Shown: positions 15,672-23,761 of the stretch, piece by piece
How the letters are laid out: each line of letters starts with the position of its first letter
Position numbering within the stretch: the first letter of the stretch is position 1
Source of the DNA: JAUWOY01 sp034431315
GTDB lineage: Bacteria; Chloroflexota; Anaerolineae; VGOG01
Assembly (NCBI GenBank): GCA_034431315.1
Contig: DAOUDK010000108.1
Span: 1-42,530 of the forward strand
Length of the DNA stretch: 42,530 bases
Reading direction: 5' to 3'
Notes under the pieces: generated by a model
Seen by the model: the letters and a program-made list of their open reading frames with translations, nothing else
Told to the model about the DNA's origin: nothing
Databases searched by the model: none
Position numbers and translations under genes: made by a program

Positions 15672-16595
15672 ATGTTTGAACTAATCTTTCTTGGCACTTC
15701 TGCCTCAGCCCCCTCAATCAGGCGGAATCTGTCGGCCACCATGATCCTGCACAAGGAGTACCGCTTCCTGATAGACTGCGGCGAGGGGACGCAGCGACAA
15801 CTGCTCAGGAGCGGCCTGGGCTTCAAGCGACTGGACAAGATCCTCCTCACTCACGGCCACCTGGATCACATCCTGGGCCTGGGAGGCCTGGTATCTACCT
15901 TCAGCCGCTGGGAGGCCATCCCGAAGTTTGAGATCTATGGGGGAAGCTGGGCCCTGGAGCGGGTCAGGGACCTCATCTTCGGGGTAGTGTTTCGCGGGGT
16001 AAAGCCGCCTCTGCAGATTGACCTGATACCAACAGAGCCGGGAGTCCTGATGGAAGACGACACCTTTGAGCTCACGGCCTTCGCGGTCACCCATCGCGGG
16101 CCAGGCTGTCTCGGTTACACGTTTCGGGAGAAGGAGAAGCGCCCCTTTTTAGTTGATAAGGCCGAGGCCCTGGGAGTGCCGCCTGGGCCAGAGCGAGGCC
16201 GTTTAGTGCGGGGGGAAACCGTGGCTCTGGCTGATGGCACGGTGGTGCATCCCGACCAGGTGCTGGGTCCTCCTGTCCCTGGAGCTAAGCTGGTCTTCGT
16301 GGGCGATGCAGCCCACACCTACAACCTGGTAGAAGTGGCCAGCGACGCTGATGCCCTGGTCATCGAGGCCACCTATCTATCACAAGAAGAGAAGCTGGCC
16401 CGGGAATACGGCCACCTTACGGCTGCCGCAGCGGCAACCCTGGCTCGCCAGGCGGGAGTCAGGCAACTGTACCTGACCCACATCTCCCGGCGTTACTCTG
16501 CGGAGGCGATCCTGGCCGAGGCCAGCGCCATCTTCCCACAGACCGTGGTGGCCAGAGACTTCGACCGCTTTCGAATCATCAAAGAGAAGGAGTAG
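15672..16595 (+). CDS. rnz: Ribonuclease Z (tRNase Z)
   Basis: A 307-residue metallo-beta-lactamase-fold endonuclease that trims tRNA 3' ends. The zinc motif HGHLDH is at residues 61-66 and is preceded by the usual N-terminal FLGTSASAPSIRRNLSA. The FVGDAAHTYNL metal Asp, the exosite-type insertion around GPGCLGYTFREKEKRPF and the late HLTAAAAATLARQ and LTHISRRY blocks are all present. The length matches the short tRNase Z form. It follows the toxin remnant with a 61-bp gap and probably has its own expression. Confidence 0.93.
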   Translation: MFELIFLGTSASAPSIRRNLSATMILHKEYRFLIDCGEGTQRQLLRSGLGFKRLDKILLTHGHLDHILGLGGLVSTFSRWEAIPKFEIYGGSWALERVRDLIFGVVFRGVKPPLQIDLIPTEPGVLMEDDTFELTAFAVTHRGPGCLGYTFREKEKRPFLVDKAEALGVPPGPERGRLVRGETVALADGTVVHPDQVLGPPVPGAKLVFVGDAAHTYNLVEVASDADALVIEATYLSQEEKLAREYGHLTAAAAATLARQAGVRQLYLTHISRRYSAEAILAEASAIFPQTVVARDFDRFRIIKEKE

Positions 16596-16609
16596 TTACT
16601 CATTCCTCG

Positions 16610-17086
16610 TTACTCATCCCCCTTGTCTCGCAAGAAGCCGACGATTGCCTCCAGGTGCCTTTTGTCCACTTCGTCGAAGGCATCGTATTCGGCACTGTCC
16701 ACGTCCAGAACGGCTATCAGCTCATCTCTTTCACTAAAGACGGGCACCACGATCTCCGATTTGGAGTTGGAGTCGCAGGCGATGTGGCCTGGGAACTGGT
16801 GGACGTTGGGCACGACGATGGTCTCCCGGCTGCGAGCAGCGGCGCCGCATATCCCTCGATCGAAGCTGATGTGCAGACAGCCCAGCGTTCCTTGATAAGG
16901 CCCGATGAGCAACTCCCCCGGCGCTACCACTCGATAGAACCCCGTCCAGAAGAAGTGAGCGAAGCTGTGATGCAAAAGACAGGCGATGGTGGCCATTGAG
17001 GCGATCAAGTCCGTCTCCCCCTCTAAGGTCGCCCTGATCGCGCTCGTCACCTGCTGATAGATTTCTTCTTTCTGTTCTCTCTCCAT
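16610..17086 (-). CDS. msrC: Free methionine-(R)-sulfoxide reductase (GAF domain)
   Basis: A 158-residue single GAF-domain protein of the fRMsr/YebR family, which reduces free Met-R-sulfoxide in the cytoplasm. The diagnostic Cys pattern is intact: GPYQGTLGC, then RGICGAAA, then FPGHIACDSNSKSEIVVP. The frame is open upstream but I use the ATG at 17086, which has AGGGGAGA 6 nt before it and gives the family length. It is a thiol-based oxidative-repair enzyme, in keeping with the redox character of this genome segment, although it sits on the other strand from the selenoprotein island. Confidence 0.9.
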   Translation of the reverse strand: MEREQKEEIYQQVTSAIRATLEGETDLIASMATIACLLHHSFAHFFWTGFYRVVAPGELLIGPYQGTLGCLHISFDRGICGAAARSRETIVVPNVHQFPGHIACDSNSKSEIVVPVFSERDELIAVLDVDSAEYDAFDEVDKRHLEAIVGFLRDKGDE

Positions 17087-17129
17087 CGTGTATCTCCCCT
17101 GGCTTCGATTTGCACCTACCTTGCTATGG

Positions 17130-17190
17130 AGGGGCGTCCCCGCCCCGATTTCGTGGCTGATCCATCCTTGGGCGAGGCGGGGACGCCCCT
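17130..17190. repeat. Inverted repeat of GGGGCGTCCCCGCC type
   Basis: Arms AGGGGCGTCCCCGCC and GGCGGGGACGCCCCT (15 bp, perfect) are separated by 30 bp between two minus-strand genes. It may end the upstream peptidase transcript, or it may be a dispersed palindromic element. Confidence 0.6.
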
Positions 17191-17202
17191 TGGTAGCAGT
17201 TC

Positions 17203-18423
17203 TCAGCCCACACGCTTCCTCTTGAGCAAGAAAGGCAGTGCCCCCAAAGCCAGCCCTGGCAGCGCGCCCCAGCAGATGCCGCCTGTCGGCTCCGTCGTCT
17301 CTGGAGCATCTGGCGTGGTCCTCTCCCCCACCTCTCCCCTCGGCGGCGCGCCAATGCTCTCGCGCCATTGGGCGTCCAGCTCGTCCTGATCGAAGCCATA
17401 CACCCTCATCAAAGCGTCGTCGGCCAGTGACCCCTCCTTGAAGACCTCCAGCAGTTGGCTCATCTTCTCCTTGCCGTAGGTTTTGAGCAGGAAGTCAACT
17501 ACACTATAAACCTCCCCGTAGAAGAGGTTGACCTCAGCGGGATTGCCGGTGGGTGCCGTGAGGGAGCGAACGGAGAGGAGCCTGTTCTCGCGGATGCCCT
17601 TCTTCAGGGCCTGAGCGTTGCCACTCCGCAGCTCTCCTTCATTATACATGGCTAGCCCTTCGTTGAGCCAGGCGGGTATATCGGCATAGGGGTTCTCAGT
17701 GGCCAGGCCAACGACCACATGGGTCAGTTCATGGGCAATGGTAACATCTACATCCTGATGGGTGCCGTGCAGGAGCACGATGTCTGGAGCCACTACTACG
17801 CCCAGGGTGATTATCTGTTCCTCGTAGACCGCGCCCTGCGAGGTGAGGGCCTCTTGCATGTCGGCCTTGCTCTGATAGACTATGATCTTGACGGGCTTTT
17901 CCAACTCCACGCCCACGTTCCCTTCCAGGCGGGCCAGGGATTCCACCGCGCTGCTCAGAAGCTCTTGCCCAAAGGTCTGGTCAGCATCGTACCAGTACAG
18001 GACAATCTTCCCCTCGTCCAGGCTCTCCCAGGTGAAGCGATCGTCCATGTAGGTGAAAGTGACGAGCTCGGTCTCCAGGGCGTTGCCAACTGCATCCTTT
18101 ATCCGCCACGAGTACTCGATGTCGGAGCCAGGGGGGATTTCCCCCCGCTGCAACCGCCAGACGTGTTCGGCCTCCACCTGTTTGGCGGGGCTGAATTCAG
18201 GGCGAGCCGAGTTGGTAACGGGCGCACTGCCGATCCTGTAGAGCAAGGTTATGTCATTGATCTCGCTGCTGCTCTCCGCCATCAGACGAAACACGATTTG
18301 CTCGGAGAAGCTGTACTCGTAAGCATCGGCGGTGACAGTGATCCCCTCTTGAGCCAGGACGAGGGGGGATACCATGGCCAGCAGAACCAGTGCCAACACA
18401 AGCAGGGTAAGTCTTCTTCTCAT
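17203..18423 (-). CDS. Secreted/anchored MA-like (gluzincin) metallopeptidase
   Basis: A 406-residue exported protein with a signal peptide (LTLLVLALVLLAMVSPLVLAQ). It has a beta-rich N-terminal half, then a peptidase-MA-like domain with the zinc motif HELTH in DVTIAHELTHVVVG and the downstream glutamate in PAWLNEGLAMYNEGE, fitting the gluzincin HExxH-E pattern. A hydrophobic C-terminal stretch (GALPGLALGALPFLL) ending KRKRVG would anchor it on the cell surface. Two ATGs lie 6 bp apart; the inner one (18423) is better spaced from GGAGG. Substrates are unknown. Confidence 0.82.
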   Translation of the reverse strand: MRRRLTLLVLALVLLAMVSPLVLAQEGITVTADAYEYSFSEQIVFRLMAESSSEINDITLLYRIGSAPVTNSARPEFSPAKQVEAEHVWRLQRGEIPPGSDIEYSWRIKDAVGNALETELVTFTYMDDRFTWESLDEGKIVLYWYDADQTFGQELLSSAVESLARLEGNVGVELEKPVKIIVYQSKADMQEALTSQGAVYEEQIITLGVVVAPDIVLLHGTHQDVDVTIAHELTHVVVGLATENPYADIPAWLNEGLAMYNEGELRSGNAQALKKGIRENRLLSVRSLTAPTGNPAEVNLFYGEVYSVVDFLLKTYGKEKMSQLLEVFKEGSLADDALMRVYGFDQDELDAQWRESIGAPPRGEVGERTTPDAPETTEPTGGICWGALPGLALGALPFLLKRKRVG

Positions 18424-18625
18424 TCCCATTCCTCCGCAGTGCGTAGTGCGTAGGTCTCAACGGAATACGCAACACGCAATACGTTTCCATGTTTCACGAA
18501 GTTATCTTTTCTCCGACAGTTCCGGGTTCACACAATTATAGCACTCTCCTTCAGGTTTGCCAATTCGGGTGAAAGCGGCTATAATCACAGCGCGTTGCTT
18601 AGATTCCAGGAGGGAGATCTGTGAC
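18424..18625. other. Divergent intergenic region
   Basis: The region holds short degenerate units (GTGCGTAGTGCGTAG and AATACGCAACACGCAATACG) near 18436-18482 that look like another dispersed simple repeat, and the AGGAGGGA leader of the next gene. No clear promoter pair was found. Confidence 0.4.
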
Positions 18626-18928
18626 ATGACTATTCCGAAATCCGATGTCCAGGAGCTGGCCATCAGGGCCCACGAGATGGGAGCCAGCGTGCTGCGCGGC
18701 TCTCTCCAGCGCCTCGATGCAGAAAGAGGATGGGCAGTAGGAGACATTCATCTGCGCGACTGGCTGGCTAGATATGCGGGCCGTGATCTGATTCTGATCG
18801 CCGTTGCCATTGGGGAAGAGAGAGAATTGCCTGCCAAGACTTGCAGAACGTGCGGGCGGGAGTACAGTGGCAGCGAGTGTCCCTACTGCCGGGAGGCCAG
18901 AGAGAGGCTGAGAGGCAGACGGGGCTAG
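18626..18928 (+). CDS. Small protein with C-terminal zinc ribbon
   Basis: A 100-residue protein I do not recognise. The last 35 residues contain a clean zinc ribbon (CRTCGREYSGSECPYC, CxxC-N9-CxxC pattern) followed by a basic tail (RERLRGRRG). The first 65 residues form a helical, mixed-charge domain with no obvious motif. AGGAGGGA lies 8 nt before the ATG. It precedes the sigma-factor gene, with a weak hairpin between. A nucleic-acid-binding or regulatory role is possible but unproven. Confidence 0.65.
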   Translation: MTIPKSDVQELAIRAHEMGASVLRGSLQRLDAERGWAVGDIHLRDWLARYAGRDLILIAVAIGEERELPAKTCRTCGREYSGSECPYCREARERLRGRRG

Positions 18929-18971
18929 CCGAGGAATTAGACATTAGACGTCACCGTCTTAAGAAGCTGAG

Positions 18972-19016
18972 AAGCGCCCCCAGGTGCTGGAATCGGGCCC
19001 TGAGGGGCTTTTTCAA
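18972..19016 (+). terminator. Possible terminator before the sigma-factor gene
   Basis: AGCGCCCCCAGG and CCCTGAGGGGCT can pair imperfectly, followed by TTTTT. The stem is interrupted, so the call is tentative. Confidence 0.4.
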
Positions 19017-19096
19017 ACTCAGGCGTCGAATTGCTTATTTGTGCCCGTATCTTTTTGACGATTTGTGCGTCTATACTATTGGCAAGGAGTGATCTT

Positions 19097-19657
19097 TTGC
19101 CGCAGAAGAGCGATACGCTGGCCCTTGTTGAGAGAGCTAAGCGTTACGAACATCAGGCATTGTCCGGGCTTTGCGAGCTCTATTACAAAGATGTTTATAG
19201 CTATATCTACTATCGGGTCAGCAACATTCAGGACACCGAGGACCTCACCGACGATGTCTTTTTGAAAATGGTAGAGGGTATTCGCTCCTGTCGCGCGCGT
19301 GAAGAGAAGTCTTTCCTGGCCTGGCTTTTCCGTATTGCCCGCAACAGCGTGGTTGACCATCACCGCCGCCGGGCAGTGCGCGATCACCTGCCGCTGGATG
19401 AGAAACACCTACCTACGCACGCCGGGCCGGAAGCTCCCGTTGAGACGAAGCTCACCCAGGAACGATTGCAGCAGGCCATTCCAAAGCTGACCGACGATCA
19501 GCAGCAGGTGATCATCCTCAGATTCATCGAGGGCTTGAGCCATGCCGAGACAGCCCGGATTCTTGGCAAATCCGAGGGGGCGATCAAAGCGCTCCAGCGC
19601 CGTGGCCTTGCCTCTCTGCGCCACATCCTGGAGGGAGGAGGGGGTGATTCAGCATGA
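19097..19657 (+). CDS. ECF-type RNA polymerase sigma factor
   Basis: A 186-residue sigma-70 family factor with only regions 2 and 4, as in ECF sigma factors. Region 2 is ELYYKDVYSYIYYRVSN...DTEDLTDDVFLKM and FLAWLFRIARNSVVDHHRR; region 4 is LTDDQQQVIILRFIEGLSHAETARILGKSEGAIKALQRRG. I choose the TTG at 19097 because AAGGAG lies 8 nt upstream; the longer frame to 19031 would add an unrelated hydrophobic stretch. It overlaps the anti-sigma gene by ATGA, the standard pairing. The two stand at the head of the long plus-strand redox and selenoprotein region, so it may drive part of it. Confidence 0.88.
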   Translation: MPQKSDTLALVERAKRYEHQALSGLCELYYKDVYSYIYYRVSNIQDTEDLTDDVFLKMVEGIRSCRAREEKSFLAWLFRIARNSVVDHHRRRAVRDHLPLDEKHLPTHAGPEAPVETKLTQERLQQAIPKLTDDQQQVIILRFIEGLSHAETARILGKSEGAIKALQRRGLASLRHILEGGGGDSA

Positions 19658-20427
19658 AAGAGAATCTCGACAATGTCTTGGACGAGCGTTTAACCCAGTT
19701 GTTGGCAGAGGATGAGACGCTAGAGGAATCCCTGACTCAGCCCCAACTGGAGCCTCTGCTGCGCCTGGCCAGGGAGATCGAGGCCCTGCCTCTTCCTGAG
19801 CCGAATCCGAGAGCCTTGAGGGTCACCCAGGCCAGAGTGCGAGAGGCTGCCATACTGAGAAGAGAGAAGGCCCGACGAGGGGGACTATTCCTTAGCTGGC
19901 TAACTGGCCCAAGGGTCTCGCTGGCATTTACACGTGCGCTGGCTGTAGTCGCAGTGGTGGCGGTGATTGGCTTAGGCACAGTGGCCGCCTCCGCTGATAG
20001 CTTGCCCCACAGCCCCCTCTATCCTGTCAAGCGCACCACCGAGCGAGTGCAGCTCTTTCTCACCTTCAGCCCCAGCGGCAAGGCGCACCTGCATCTCTTC
20101 TTCGCCGAGCGACGGTTGAACGAGACCCTGGAACTAATGAGCTGCTGTCAATCGGTTGATGATGCCATCTTGATGTCAATGCTGGAGCAGACCGACCTGG
20201 CGATAAAGATAATCTGCACCTTGCCGACGCCGGAAGCTGAGCCGCTGCTTAACAGGGCCGCTGAGCTGACTGCCCAACAGCACACTTGCCTAAGCCAGAT
20301 AAGAGGCGAGGTCCCGACCGATGAGTGGTGCATGCTCGATGAAGCTATCGCAACTTGTCGCTGCTACGAACAGATACTAGAGGGAGAAATATCTGACATG
20401 CATCAGCCGACGGTTGTGCCTGAATAA
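19654..20427 (+). CDS. DUF5667-type membrane anti-sigma factor, Cys-rich outer domain
   Basis: A 257-residue protein translationally coupled to the sigma factor. Residues 1-90 are cytoplasmic and acidic (sigma-binding), a membrane helix follows (ALAVVAVVAVIGLGTVAASA), then the DUF5667 signature SLPHSPLYPVKRTTERVQLFLTFSP. The outer part has seven cysteines (SCCQ, IICT, HTCL, EWCM, TCRCY). That number is unusual for this family, as far as I know it, and suggests a disulfide-, metal- or thiol-sensing role for an anti-sigma factor upstream of redox genes. This last point is inference. Confidence 0.75.
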   Translation: MKENLDNVLDERLTQLLAEDETLEESLTQPQLEPLLRLAREIEALPLPEPNPRALRVTQARVREAAILRREKARRGGLFLSWLTGPRVSLAFTRALAVVAVVAVIGLGTVAASADSLPHSPLYPVKRTTERVQLFLTFSPSGKAHLHLFFAERRLNETLELMSCCQSVDDAILMSMLEQTDLAIKIICTLPTPEAEPLLNRAAELTAQQHTCLSQIRGEVPTDEWCMLDEAIATCRCYEQILEGEISDMHQPTVVPE

Positions 20428-20448
20428 GATAAGAAAGGAAATAAACCT

Positions 20449-21078
20449 ATGAGCAAGAGAAAATCCAGCAAACGAGCTACCCGACAAGCAAAGCAGTCCC
20501 GGTTCAAAGAGTCGGCCAAGTCACCGGCAAAAACCCAAACAAATCGCACTCCCTTGATCGTCGGGGGAGCGGTGGCGGTGCTGGCCGTGGTACTGATCGT
20601 GGGCGGTATCTTGTTCACGATGAACCGGGGGTCTGAGCAGGTCAGCGTCGCAAGCGAGGAAGTAAGCAGCTCCAATCCAGTTTCCGCTGCGAACCCACCC
20701 AGCATCAAGACTCGCTACGCTGCGATACAGGCCACCGACGGCGTGATCAACTGGCCCTTAACCACCTTCGACGATGGGAAGGCACACTACTATAGCTTTG
20801 TTGACGGCGGCAAGGCCATTGACTTCTTCATCCTCAAGAGCAGCGATGGCGTGGTGCGGGCTGCCTTCGATGCCTGTGACGTCTGTTTCGGGGCGCGCAA
20901 GGGCTATCGCCAACAGGGCGATCTGATGATCTGCAACAACTGCGGGCAACAGTTCCCGTCGGTCAAGATCAACGAGATCAAGGGCGGCTGCAACCCAGGC
21001 CCACTGGAGCGGACAGTAGAGGGAACCGACCTGGTGATTCGCAGCACCGACATCGCCACTGGCTCCGGCTACTTCTAA
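20449..21078 (+). CDS. DUF2318 membrane-anchored Fe-S/metal-binding-type protein
   Basis: A 209-residue protein with a basic N-terminus, one membrane helix (about residues 36-58) and an outside DUF2318 domain. The domain keeps the two CxxC motifs and a further Cys (DACDVCFG, ICNNCGQQF, GGCNPGP) that likely bind a metal centre. DUF2318 proteins accompany FtsX/LolD-like transporters and thioredoxins in P19/FetMP-type iron uptake loci such as Campylobacter jejuni cj1658-cj1665. The next two genes here are exactly FtsX and LolD types, so the module order is retained, but P19 and Ftr1 are absent from the window. Confidence 0.85.
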   Translation: MSKRKSSKRATRQAKQSRFKESAKSPAKTQTNRTPLIVGGAVAVLAVVLIVGGILFTMNRGSEQVSVASEEVSSSNPVSAANPPSIKTRYAAIQATDGVINWPLTTFDDGKAHYYSFVDGGKAIDFFILKSSDGVVRAAFDACDVCFGARKGYRQQGDLMICNNCGQQFPSVKINEIKGGCNPGPLERTVEGTDLVIRSTDIATGSGYF

Positions 21079-21091
21079 GCGAGGGAACCCC

Positions 21092-22321
21092 ATGAGACTA
21101 ACGGATATTGCCTGGAACAACGTGCGCCGCCGCCTGGGTAAGGTGGCCCTGGTGGTGCTGGGACTGACCATCGGCGTGGCCACGGCAGTGGCTCTGCTGG
21201 CCATCACGGAGACCATGCAGATCGACGTGGCAACCAAGCTCGACCAGTATGGCGCGAACATCATCGTGGTCCCCAAGGCTCAGGCGCTCACCCTGAGCTA
21301 CGGCGGCCTCACGGTTTCGTCAGCGGCCTATGACGTGGAGCAGCTTACCATGGATGACGCCCGGCGCATCCGCACCATCCCCAACGCCCGCAACATCAGC
21401 GTGGCGGCCCCCAAGCTGCTGGGGATCATGGACGTGCAGGGCCAACCCACTCTGGTGGCCGGGGTGGACTTCGAGGAGGAACTGCGGCTCAAGGGCTGGT
21501 GGGACATCCAGGGCACACCTCCCCAGACCCCTAATCAAGTCGTGGCTGGCATGCGGCTGGCGGAATCGCTGGGGCTGGAGCCGGGCAGCGATGTCGTGAT
21601 CCAGACCCCGACCCCGCCGCAGCAAACTGCCAGTAACGCTACCGCCCCCACTGACGATGGAGATTCCACAGCTCCCGGTCAGCACTTCCAGGTAGCGGGT
21701 GTCCTGGCCGAGAACGGCTCCGCCGACGATGACATGCTGTTCATTGACCTGGGAGAGGCCCAGTCGTTGTTGGGCCAGCCTGACGCGATAAGCCTCATCG
21801 AGGTAAGCGCCCTGTGTATCGCCTGCCCCATCGAGGAGATAGTGGCCCAGATCAGCGAGGCGCTGCCCCAGGCCCGGGTCACCGCTCTGCGTCAGGCCGT
21901 AACCCTGCGTATGGACACGGTGCGCCAATTGGGACAGTTCGCCTGGGCCATGTCGGCGGTGGTGCTGACCATTGGCGCCCTGGTGGTGTTCACCACTATG
22001 CTGGGAGCCGTGGCCGAGCGACGGGCGGAGATCGGCGTGTTCCGAGCCATAGGCTTTCGCCAGTCCCACATTGTGCACATCATCCTCACCGAAGCCACCG
22101 CCTTGAGCGTGGTGGGCGGCCTGTTGGGGTGGCTTGGCGGCATGGTGACAGTGACCCTGTTGGCTCCGGTCTTTGTCCAGGTAGACTCACCGGTGGTCTG
22201 GAACCCCTGGTTGGCCCTGGGAGCCATCGGGGCCGCCGTGCTGGTGGGGCTGTTGGCCAGCCTGTACCCGGCCATCCGCGCAGCCCGCTTGGACCCCTGC
22301 ACGGCTTTGCGGTCATTGTAG
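21092..22321 (+). CDS. FtsX/MacB-type ABC transporter permease
   Basis: A 409-residue permease: one helix near the start (GKVALVVLGLTIGVATAVALLAITE), a large extracytoplasmic domain (about residues 45-280, with CIACPIEEI in it) and three C-terminal helices in the FtsX domain (AMSAVVLTIGALVVFTTMLGAVAERRAEIGVFRAIGF and following). This is the MacB/LolC topology, which works by mechanotransmission rather than by a channel. It lies between DUF2318 and its ATPase. By analogy with the P19-type iron locus it would act on an outside metal-handling partner. Such loci often have two FtsX genes; here there is one. Confidence 0.87.
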   Translation: MRLTDIAWNNVRRRLGKVALVVLGLTIGVATAVALLAITETMQIDVATKLDQYGANIIVVPKAQALTLSYGGLTVSSAAYDVEQLTMDDARRIRTIPNARNISVAAPKLLGIMDVQGQPTLVAGVDFEEELRLKGWWDIQGTPPQTPNQVVAGMRLAESLGLEPGSDVVIQTPTPPQQTASNATAPTDDGDSTAPGQHFQVAGVLAENGSADDDMLFIDLGEAQSLLGQPDAISLIEVSALCIACPIEEIVAQISEALPQARVTALRQAVTLRMDTVRQLGQFAWAMSAVVLTIGALVVFTTMLGAVAERRAEIGVFRAIGFRQSHIVHIILTEATALSVVGGLLGWLGGMVTVTLLAPVFVQVDSPVVWNPWLALGAIGAAVLVGLLASLYPAIRAARLDPCTALRSL

Positions 22322-22337
22322 ATTGTAGGAGTAGACC

Positions 22338-23006
22338 ATGATTCAGTTGAACGATGTGACCAAGGTATACAATGCGGACGGCATGCCGGTAACTGCCTTG
22401 CAGGGCGTCACTTTTACGGTGGATGAGGGCGAGTTCGTGGGCCTGGTAGGACCATCTGGTTCGGGCAAGAGCACGCTGCTCACGATTCTGGGAGCCATGA
22501 ATCCGCCCACGGCCGGCACCCTCATGATTGACGACATAGACGTGTATAGCCTGTCTCTGGAATGGCAGGCTGACTTTCGCCACGAGTACGTGGGATTCCT
22601 CTTCCAGCAACTTCAGCTCATCCCCTACCTGACCGCTCTGGAGAACGTGATGCTGCCCCTGGCTGTGGCCCGGCTGAGTCGGCAGGAAAAGGTGCGCCTG
22701 GCCACGGAGATGCTGGCGCGCATGGGGCTGGCCGGCAAGGAACGTCGGCTGCCGGGGCAACTCTCCGGCGGCGAGCAGGGACGGGTGGCCGTGGCCCGGG
22801 CCCTGGTCAATGACCCGCCGCTCCTGCTGGCCGACGAGCCTACAGGCAATCTGGATAGCGCCACCGGGGAGCAGGTGCTGTCCCTGTTCAGGGAGCTCCA
22901 TCGCCAGGGGCAGACCATTGTCATGGTAACGCACAACCCGGAGGCGGCTGCCCAGGCCGACCGGGTGGTCCACATCCTCGACGGGCAGATAGTCCCAGGG
23001 GATTGA
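22338..23006 (+). CDS. LolD/MacB-type ABC transporter ATPase
   Basis: A 222-residue ATPase with Walker A GPSGSGKSTL, Q-loop FLFQQLQLIPYLTALENV, signature LSGGEQGRVAVARAL, Walker B LLLADEPTGNLD and H-loop VTHNPEAA. The TGNLD and the length are typical of the LolD/MacB/FtsE group that partners with FtsX-like permeases. It follows its permease by 16 bp and is surely its energy source. Confidence 0.93.
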   Translation: MIQLNDVTKVYNADGMPVTALQGVTFTVDEGEFVGLVGPSGSGKSTLLTILGAMNPPTAGTLMIDDIDVYSLSLEWQADFRHEYVGFLFQQLQLIPYLTALENVMLPLAVARLSRQEKVRLATEMLARMGLAGKERRLPGQLSGGEQGRVAVARALVNDPPLLLADEPTGNLDSATGEQVLSLFRELHRQGQTIVMVTHNPEAAAQADRVVHILDGQIVPGD

Positions 23007-23088
23007 ATCACGCGGCAGAGGCGATGCTTCACGTTCGGACTAATGGCACGAATCCCCCCATGTGGTCCTCTGACATGAGGAGGCAAAG

Positions 23089-23532
23089 ATGAACAGATTG
23101 AGAAAAACGGGCGAGCGAACTGATAACCCCAAAAAGGCAATGACCGTCAAGAACCAAAGGATTTTCTATGGTGCAATAGCTATCCTGGGTATTGTGGCCC
23201 TGGCAGTTGTTGTGCGCATCTGGCTGCTCCGGCCTTCTACGGTGGTTAGCCAGCCACAAACCCAGCCAACCCTGAGTGTCCAGGAAGTCCCTCCGACGTT
23301 GCCCACCCCGCTGCCCGTCGTCGCCTACTCCGCTGAGGCAGAGGCGCTCTTCGCTAGTTTGAACTGCCTCTGTGGCACGTGTAATGATACCCTGGCGGAG
23401 TGTGCTTGCGGGCAGGCTCGCCAGATGAAAGGATACGTTGACTCGCTGGTCGAGACTATTGCTTTGGAGTCCGAGGTCATGGACAGGGTTGTGGAGAAGT
23501 ATGGCCCGGAGGTTCTAGCTAGCGAGGAGTGA
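23089..23532 (+). CDS. CcmH/NrfF-like membrane-anchored thiol protein
   Basis: A 147-residue protein with one N-terminal helix (FYGAIAILGIVALAVVVRIWLL) and an outside domain like CcmH: LNCLCGTCNDTLAECACGQARQMKGYVDSL...VVEKYGPEVLA. CcmH has one CxxC and reduces apocytochrome c haem-site cysteines. Here five cysteines (C-x-C-x2-C and C-x-C) crowd the site, so its chemistry may differ, for example metal or sulfur binding. GAGGAGG precedes the ATG. It is consistent with an extracytoplasmic thiol-redox role for the whole cluster. Confidence 0.75.
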   Translation: MNRLRKTGERTDNPKKAMTVKNQRIFYGAIAILGIVALAVVVRIWLLRPSTVVSQPQTQPTLSVQEVPPTLPTPLPVVAYSAEAEALFASLNCLCGTCNDTLAECACGQARQMKGYVDSLVETIALESEVMDRVVEKYGPEVLASEE

Positions 23533-23598
23533 CGCATTGCATCAGCCCCGTCGCGGCGTGTTTGCGTAGAATCAATTGGACACAAAGGGGATGACCAC

Positions 23599-23736
23599 AT
23601 GCGACCCCAACGCCGATATCCGCCCTTCTACGAGAAAGCAATACCTATCGCTCTGGGGATCATCGTTGTAGCCATTATCGTCCTGTTGTTTATCATCGTA
23701 GGTGTGGCCTTGGGTTTGTTCCCTTGGGGAAGATAA
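23599..23736 (+). CDS. 45-residue single-span membrane protein
   Basis: The peptide begins MRPQRRYPPFYEKA and continues with one long hydrophobic helix of about 28 residues, ending GLFPWGR. AAAGGGG lies 8 nt before the ATG. It fits the short gap between two cluster genes on the same strand. No family is recognised; it may stabilise or anchor one of the neighbouring membrane proteins. Confidence 0.6.
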   Translation: MRPQRRYPPFYEKAIPIALGIIVVAIIVLLFIIVGVALGLFPWGR

Positions 23737-23761
23737 TCTCTTTAGACCAGGGAGGTGTAAT

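Noticed and set aside
23530..23736. Readthrough of the CcmH-like stop TGA into the 45-residue membrane peptide, which is in the same frame
   Set aside because: The TGA is not in a redox motif and has no convincing hairpin after it. The peptide has its own AAAGGGG and ATG, so a normal stop and a separate small gene are more likely.
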